Source: Paenibacillus plantarum (GTDB lineage Bacteria > Bacillota > Bacilli > Paenibacillales > NBRC-103111). Taken from it: a DNA stretch of 64,000 bases. The stretch lies in NCBI RefSeq assembly GCF_013141695.1, contig NZ_WHNY01000065.1, positions 146,628 to 210,627 of the forward strand, in the 5' to 3' direction. The notes beneath the pieces are model-generated. The model did no database searches. It saw only the letters and a program-made list of their open reading frames with translations, and was not told the DNA's origin. This document shows, in pieces, positions 59,365-64,000 of this stretch (position 1 is the stretch's first letter; each line of letters begins with the position of its first letter). The position numbers and the translations under genes were made by a program.

Positions 59365-59380
59365 GTGTAGTTCCCTACAC
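59365..59380 (-). repeat. Small dyad in the pdxS leader
   Basis: GTGTAG/CTACAC with a four-base loop, between the candidate promoter and the pdxS start. Confidence 0.4.
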
Positions 59381-59406
59381 GATTCGATATAAACTTCTAA
59401 ACAACA

Positions 59407-59435
59407 ATTTTACATGAAGGAGGGGCAATATACAA
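59407..59435 (-). promoter_or_regulatory. Promoter candidate of pdxS
   Basis: Minus-strand TTGTAT (59435-59430), 17-base spacer, TAAAAT (59412-59407). It lies directly after the dacA stop. Confidence 0.45.
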
Positions 59436-59448
59436 CCCATTTTCTGGC

Positions 59449-60819
59449 CTAAGAGCCGCCCTTGATCCCATTGAACATATCGCTGAAGAAGTTTTTAATG
59501 GAGCGGAACAGCAACCTGATCCAACTGCCTTTTTCAACATCGCCATCTGCAATTAGTTCTACTGTTTTTTCTTGCCCATTGTAGCTTACTTTGACTTTCC
59601 CTAGCGTGTCGCCTTTCGCAATAGGAGCTACTAGCTTGCTTTCATCAACAGACTCTGTCGTCACTTGGAAATCCGTATCTTTCGCGCCTTTTCTAGCAAC
59701 GAACGTTACACCTGTTTTCGTAACAAGAGGTACTTCCAATTGTACCCCCTTCTTAATGTTCACACTTTTCAAAGAATCTATCGTCTGTTTCGCATTCAAG
59801 AACGGTTTTATTTCAAAATTATTAAAGGCATAGTCCATCAGCTTGCGTGTTTCATTGAAACGTTCAGGTTCCGTCTTCGTCCCCATAACTACCGTAATCA
59901 TACGCATACCGTTACGTTCTGCCGTTCCCGTGAAACAGTAGCCAGCATCATCGGTAGAGCCGGTTTTCAAGCCGTCTAACCCTGCATACGAATATTTCTT
60001 AAAGTTCGTGTTCGTTGAATTTCCTTCGAGCATCCAGTTCCAGTTAATCATAGGTGATTTATCTGTTGCTCTTAGCTTCAAGGAAGGGATTTTCGTGAAT
60101 TCTAGAATTTCTTTATGATCCTTCAAAATATTATAAGCAAGAATGGCGGCATCACGCGCCGTCATCTTCGTCTCACCTTCGATAGAAGCAGGTGGATTCT
60201 TGAGATCCGCACGTGACAGTCCTGTCGCACTAATAAAATGAGCATTAGCAGACATGCCCAGCTGTTTCGCTTTGTCATTCATCATTTTCGCGAAATTCTC
60301 TTCCGTTCCACCAAGCAATTCGGCAAAAGCAACAGAAGCATCGTTCGCGGAGTAGATGGACATCGCATTGAACATATCTTTAAAGCTCAACGTTTCATTT
60401 GCGGCAATTAATTGCCCGGAGCCAATGACATCTGCCGCATTTTTAGATGCTGTCACTGGTGAGTCCCATTTAAATTTGCCTTCTTTAATGCTTTCCATCG
60501 CCAAATACTCCGTCATCATCTTCGCCATACTGGCCGGAGGGAAGGCTTCGTCTGCATTCATTTGATACAGGACAGCTCCTGTACTTGCTTCCATAATAAT
60601 CGCAGATTTCGCTGATACTTGAGGTTCATTCAGTGCAGGTGCTGCCGTTGTCCCTGCATTTGGAGCAGGCGTTGTTACCGCTGCTGGTGATGGCGAAGCT
60701 GTTGGCTTTTTCTCATCTGCCGCATAGGTTGGCTGTATATGTAAAAGTAAGGATTGAGCAATTAAGCTAATACCTAACACCAAAGCAACCTTTTTCTTTG
60801 TAAAACGTAACAATCTCAC
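59449..60819 (-). CDS. dacA: D-alanyl-D-alanine carboxypeptidase (PBP5-type)
   Basis: Membrane-anchored penicillin-binding protein that removes terminal D-Ala from peptidoglycan. The 456-residue protein has a signal peptide, the active-site SMAK of FPPASMAKMMTEY, SAN of YSANDASVA and KTG of GLKTGSTDDAG. A beta-sandwich C-terminal domain and an amphipathic tail (WIRLLFRSIKNFFSDMF) follow. Start is GTG with a GGGAGAG site. Confidence 0.96.
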   Translation of the reverse strand: MRLLRFTKKKVALVLGISLIAQSLLLHIQPTYAADEKKPTASPSPAAVTTPAPNAGTTAAPALNEPQVSAKSAIIMEASTGAVLYQMNADEAFPPASMAKMMTEYLAMESIKEGKFKWDSPVTASKNAADVIGSGQLIAANETLSFKDMFNAMSIYSANDASVAFAELLGGTEENFAKMMNDKAKQLGMSANAHFISATGLSRADLKNPPASIEGETKMTARDAAILAYNILKDHKEILEFTKIPSLKLRATDKSPMINWNWMLEGNSTNTNFKKYSYAGLDGLKTGSTDDAGYCFTGTAERNGMRMITVVMGTKTEPERFNETRKLMDYAFNNFEIKPFLNAKQTIDSLKSVNIKKGVQLEVPLVTKTGVTFVARKGAKDTDFQVTTESVDESKLVAPIAKGDTLGKVKVSYNGQEKTVELIADGDVEKGSWIRLLFRSIKNFFSDMFNGIKGGS

Positions 60820-60867
60820 AATTTCACTCTCCCTAAATAATGTTTGTAAAACAATATGACATGCTAT

Positions 60868-60876
60868 ATTGTATCA
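60868..60876 (-). promoter_or_regulatory. Extended -10 promoter of dacA
   Basis: Minus-strand TGA-TACAAT about 50 bases ahead of the dacA start; no clear -35 box. Confidence 0.5.
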
Positions 60877-60981
60877 CACCCCATTAGACGAAATAAATGT
60901 CTACACCGTTCATTCAGAACGCATCCCATATATCTAGAAATATAGCCTCTTATCTGTGTATCAAGTTAAACGCTATTTTTC

Positions 60982-61013
60982 AAAAAAAAGAAAACGTGGT
61001 TTCAACTCCCACG
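60982..61013 (-). terminator. Terminator of guaB
   Basis: Minus-strand hairpin CGTGG/CCACG followed by TTTTCTTTTTTTT. Confidence 0.75.
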
Positions 61014-61078
61014 CCTCCAATTTCATCCATATTGTAACAAGATATAGGGACCCTTTAGCGGAGCTAAAAGTCTCTCAT

Positions 61079-62536
61079 CTACATCGAGTAATTTGGTGCT
61101 TCTTTCGTAATTTGAATATCATGCGGATGGCTTTCTTTCAAACCTGCTCCCGTAATACGAACAAATTGCGTATCATGAATAAGTTCTTGAATGTTGCGCG
61201 CGCCACAATACCCCATGCCTGAGCGAAGTCCGCCTACCAGTTGATACACCGTATCCGCCATTGGCCCTTTGTAAGCCACACGTCCCTCAATGCCCTCTGG
61301 AACTAGCTTGCTCTCGTTCTCTTGGAAGTACCGATCCTTGCTGCCTTCCTTCATCGCACCTAAGGAGCCCATTCCGCGGTAAACCTTGTATCTGCGACCT
61401 TGGAAAATCTCAGACTCACCCGGACTCTCTTCTGTCCCTGCAAATAGACTACCGATCATAACCGCGCTAGCTCCCGCTGCGATCGCTTTAACTACGTCAC
61501 CGGAGTACTTAATCCCACCATCGGCGATAATCGGAACACCAAACTCGGCCGCTGCTTGTGCGCAATCATAAATCGCCGTAATTTGTGGAACACCGATCCC
61601 TGCAATAATGCGAGTCGTACAGATCGATCCAGGACCGATTCCCACTTTCACCATGGAAGCTCCTGCTTTGATCAAATCACGTGTCCCATCACCTGTCGCA
61701 ACGTTACCTGCGATGATCGGCAGTTCTGGATATTGGGCTCTCAGTTTCTTCACAGTCTCTGCGATGTTAATATGATGACCGTGTGCAGAATCCACGACGA
61801 TGACATCAATACCCGCTGTAACAAGCGCTGCGGCTCTCTCCAGCACGTCTTTAGACACACCAACAGCGGCACCAACAAGCAAACGCCCTTGAGCGTCCTT
61901 AGCCGAGTTAGGGAATTGAATAGCCTTCTCGATATCTTTAATCGTAATTAACCCTTTAAGACCAAAATTCTCGTCTACCAAAGGCAACTTCTCAATTTTA
62001 TGCTTCTGAAGGATGCCTTCTGCTTGCTGAAGTGTCGTGCCAACTGGTGCTGTCACAAGACCTTCCTGCGTCATCACTTCTTTAATTTTAATGGAGTAAT
62101 CATGTACAAAGCGCAAGTCCCGATTCGTCAATATACCAACTAAACGATTATTTTCATTGACAATCGGTACCCCTGAAATACGGTATTTCGCCATCAACTC
62201 TTCTGCATCATAAACGTGATGTTCAGGCGTCAAGGAGAAAGGGTTGGTGATAACGCCACTCTCTGACCTTTTAACACGATCAACGTGTTCAGCTTGCAGC
62301 TCGATCGGCATATTCTTATGAATAATTCCGATGCCACCTTCACGGGCCATAGCAATCGCTAGCGCGGACTCCGTCACCGTATCCATAGCGGAGCTAATGA
62401 ACGGGATATTTAATTTCACACCAGGCGCCAGTTGCGTCGAAACATCGATCTCCTTACCGAACACTTCGGACTTCCTCGGCACTAACAAAACATCATCAAA
62501 CGTTAAACCTTCCTTGCCAAACTTATCTTCTCTCAC
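61079..62536 (-). CDS. guaB: IMP dehydrogenase
   Basis: Makes XMP from IMP, first committed step to GMP. The 485-residue protein has the catalytic loop GIGPGSICTTRIIAG with its cysteine, two CBS domains (about residues 90-210) inserted in the barrel, and the flap region with EGRVAYKGP. The start is a GTG at 62536 with AAGGAGG about 12 bases upstream. Confidence 0.97.
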   Translation of the reverse strand: MREDKFGKEGLTFDDVLLVPRKSEVFGKEIDVSTQLAPGVKLNIPFISSAMDTVTESALAIAMAREGGIGIIHKNMPIELQAEHVDRVKRSESGVITNPFSLTPEHHVYDAEELMAKYRISGVPIVNENNRLVGILTNRDLRFVHDYSIKIKEVMTQEGLVTAPVGTTLQQAEGILQKHKIEKLPLVDENFGLKGLITIKDIEKAIQFPNSAKDAQGRLLVGAAVGVSKDVLERAAALVTAGIDVIVVDSAHGHHINIAETVKKLRAQYPELPIIAGNVATGDGTRDLIKAGASMVKVGIGPGSICTTRIIAGIGVPQITAIYDCAQAAAEFGVPIIADGGIKYSGDVVKAIAAGASAVMIGSLFAGTEESPGESEIFQGRRYKVYRGMGSLGAMKEGSKDRYFQENESKLVPEGIEGRVAYKGPMADTVYQLVGGLRSGMGYCGARNIQELIHDTQFVRITGAGLKESHPHDIQITKEAPNYSM

Positions 62537-62617
62537 AGCGTTCCATGTCCTCCTTAAGCCCTCTAACTGAAGAAAGCTTGATTCATTAGCTTCAGCTCAT
62601 TCTTGCGTATGATTGCA

Positions 62618-62647
62618 ATCTTAACAAAAGCCTATTTTTGGTGTCAA
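62618..62647 (-). promoter_or_regulatory. Sigma-A promoter of guaB
   Basis: Minus-strand TTGACA (62647-62642), 18-base spacer, TAAGAT (62623-62618), about 80 bases ahead of guaB. Confidence 0.75.
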
Positions 62648-62698
62648 GGAAAACGACGAGTAGACAGCTCCCACCATGCCTCGAATAAGTCAATTCCG

Positions 62699-63907
62699 TT
62701 AACGATAGGAGTACGTACTGCTTGGATTCCAGAGTAGGAACTGCTCGATCCCTTGCTCCTTCGCTGCCTTAATCTGCTCCTTTACATCGATCACACCATA
62801 CTTTTTATGAGGCTTTACCCATGTTGCCGTAAAATCCTGATACCAAGGCCTGATCTGTGCAACCTGACTGCTGGAACGTGCTAACTGATGATTTTTCCAT
62901 TTGGCGTCGTTAACCGCTTGATGAATGACCGCATACGGCTGCAAATCAGGGCTTTTGATGCCATAGATACCGCTGGTATAGTGTGACGGGTACAGCATTG
63001 GCGAAATGAAATGAACCTCCTTACTAATCATCGCCCAATCTTGTCCAATCCCCATATCATTAGGTAAAGACGTCGTTAATCCGAACACATCTGCTGAAAT
63101 ATACGCCTTGTTGCCGATCTGTTCCTTCGCTCTATGCAAAAAAGTTGCGATATCCTGCGCCTTACTTAGCTTCTGCGGGTTATCGAACAGTACCTCGCGG
63201 TCCACCTTCTGCCCATTCTCCGGAAATCTCACATAATCAAACTGAATTTCATCAAAACCCAGATTAGCTACTTCATTAGCGATTTGAATATTGTAGTCCC
63301 ACACATCTGTCTTAAAAGGGTCTACCCACGCGATTCCCTTCGCGTCCTTCCATACACTTCCGTCTCTGTTCTTCATGGCATACATACTCTTCTTCTTACT
63401 TAAATATGGATCCTTAAACACAACTAGCCTAGCTATCGTATAAATATGCTTCTGCTTCAATCTCTGCAGCTTCGCTTTCATATCTTGTATAATGACGTGG
63501 CTATTCGCCCCGATTTCATTAACCAAAGGAACCGTTGAGGGATAGGTTACCTGGCCGGAATCGTTCTTAACATCAATCACCATCGCGTTTAAATCCGTAT
63601 GCTCCACCAGCTCAATCAATTGCTCGAATTTACTTCCTACGGAGGACCAGGCGGATACATAAATACCTTTCACGATCGGTTTAGCAGGCATGGAAAAAGA
63701 AGGCGTTGCCGCATCGACCGGCATCTTCTTCGGTTCTTGATTAGGCGCGAGCCCCATGCTTCCTACATGACTTAAAGAGTGAAGTGGATTTGCCTCTTCC
63801 TTCACTTCTTCGATTTTCGTTGAGCAACCATTCATCATCAGCGTTACTATCGAACAAAGACATACCCTGCCCATCCATCTCATGCTGCTTGTTGAACTCA
63901 TCATCAT
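62699..63907 (-). CDS. Putative glycoside-hydrolase-like lipoprotein (DUF4015)
   Basis: A 402-residue exported protein with an N-terminal hydrophobic segment and lipobox-like LMMNGC. The main part is a TIM-barrel-like DUF4015 (GH13-distant) domain: KGIYVSAWSSVGSKFEQLIELV, NAMVIDVKNDSGQVTYPS, GFDEIQFDYVRFPENG and YISADVFGLTT. The acidic residues in IDVKND and DEIQFDYVRFP are candidates for catalysis. Several ATGs crowd the start after GAGGAGGG, so the exact start is uncertain. It lies upstream of guaB and has no clear terminator. Confidence 0.82.
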   Translation of the reverse strand: MMMSSTSSMRWMGRVCLCSIVTLMMNGCSTKIEEVKEEANPLHSLSHVGSMGLAPNQEPKKMPVDAATPSFSMPAKPIVKGIYVSAWSSVGSKFEQLIELVEHTDLNAMVIDVKNDSGQVTYPSTVPLVNEIGANSHVIIQDMKAKLQRLKQKHIYTIARLVVFKDPYLSKKKSMYAMKNRDGSVWKDAKGIAWVDPFKTDVWDYNIQIANEVANLGFDEIQFDYVRFPENGQKVDREVLFDNPQKLSKAQDIATFLHRAKEQIGNKAYISADVFGLTTSLPNDMGIGQDWAMISKEVHFISPMLYPSHYTSGIYGIKSPDLQPYAVIHQAVNDAKWKNHQLARSSSQVAQIRPWYQDFTATWVKPHKKYGVIDVKEQIKAAKEQGIEQFLLWNPSSTYSYR

Positions 63908-63951
63908 CCCTCCTCGTAGGATTAGTATGGTTAAAAAAGCATTATTTACAG

Positions 63952-63998
63952 ATACAAAAAAAAGAGTCTTTCTGGAAATAATCCAGAAAGACTCTTTA
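63952..63998 (-). terminator. Terminator of a minus-strand gene beyond the right edge
   Basis: Perfect hairpin AAAGAGTCTTTCTGG/CCAGAAAGACTCTTT with a short loop, followed on the minus strand by eight T. The gene it ends is not in the window. Confidence 0.85.
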
Positions 63999-64000
63999 GG

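Overview
The window reads as chromosome of an endospore-forming Gram-positive bacterium, most likely Paenibacillus or a close relative. Reasons: an 11-gene nuo operon without nuoEFG, spoIIR and an sspP-type spore protein gene, a very large SLH-domain surface protein, a YesM/YesN-controlled Lpl-type sugar importer, and gene orders shared with Bacillus (guaB-dacA-pdxS-pdxT-serS-tRNA-Ser, and prfA-prmC...spoIIR-sua5-mntP-ywlE-rpiB-ywlG-glyA...upp-atp). Almost all housekeeping genes lie on the minus strand, so most operons read from right to left.

Layout, left to right. 1-9.3 kb: complex I operon nuoA to nuoN (nuoN cut by the window edge). 9.5 kb: a 54-residue small protein gene on the plus strand. 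9.8-17.0 kb: the F1Fo ATP synthase operon, starting with an AtpZ-like gene and atpI, with a strong sigma-A promoter at 17.05 kb. 17.2-19.1 kb: wecB and upp. 19.3-30.5 kb: a carbohydrate island (two ABC permeases, solute-binding lipoprotein, YesM/YesN two-component system, a GH106-like enzyme and a beta-propeller glycosidase) that separates upp from glyA, which are neighbours in Bacillus. 30.5-31.2 kb: non-coding, with degenerate repeats. 31.2-33.8 kb: rpiB-ywlG-glyA, preceded by a ZTP riboswitch, a terminator and a promoter. 33.9-41.1 kb: ywlE, mntP, sua5, spoIIR, prmC, prfA, ychF, and a PilZ gene with a c-di-GMP-I riboswitch in its leader. 41.46-41.58 kb: a cluster of DnaA boxes just ahead of tadA.

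42-51 kb is the variable part, with mixed strands and several AT-rich genes. It holds DUF1697 and DUF1648 genes, a truncated tRNA-Arg copy, a small membrane protein gene, the intact tRNA-Arg(CCU), an ABC-ATPase/methyltransferase fusion gene, an MFS transporter, and an ECF sigma/anti-sigma/membrane protein operon. 51-56 kb has small spore-type genes and the SLH surface protein. 56.3-64 kb is the conserved tRNA-Ser(UGA)-serS-pdxT-pdxS-dacA-guaB block and a lipoprotein glycosidase-like gene.

Systems of most interest: (1) the ZTP riboswitch placing rpiB, ywlG and glyA under one folate/purine-distress signal; (2) the c-di-GMP riboswitch controlling a c-di-GMP-binding protein; (3) the DnaA-box cluster outside any dnaA locus; (4) the 1.2 kb interval bracketed by duplicated tRNA-Arg sequence, next to the ATPase-methyltransferase fusion, which is the best candidate here for an undescribed (possibly defence) system. 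Everything is based on reading sequence motifs; no database search was done.
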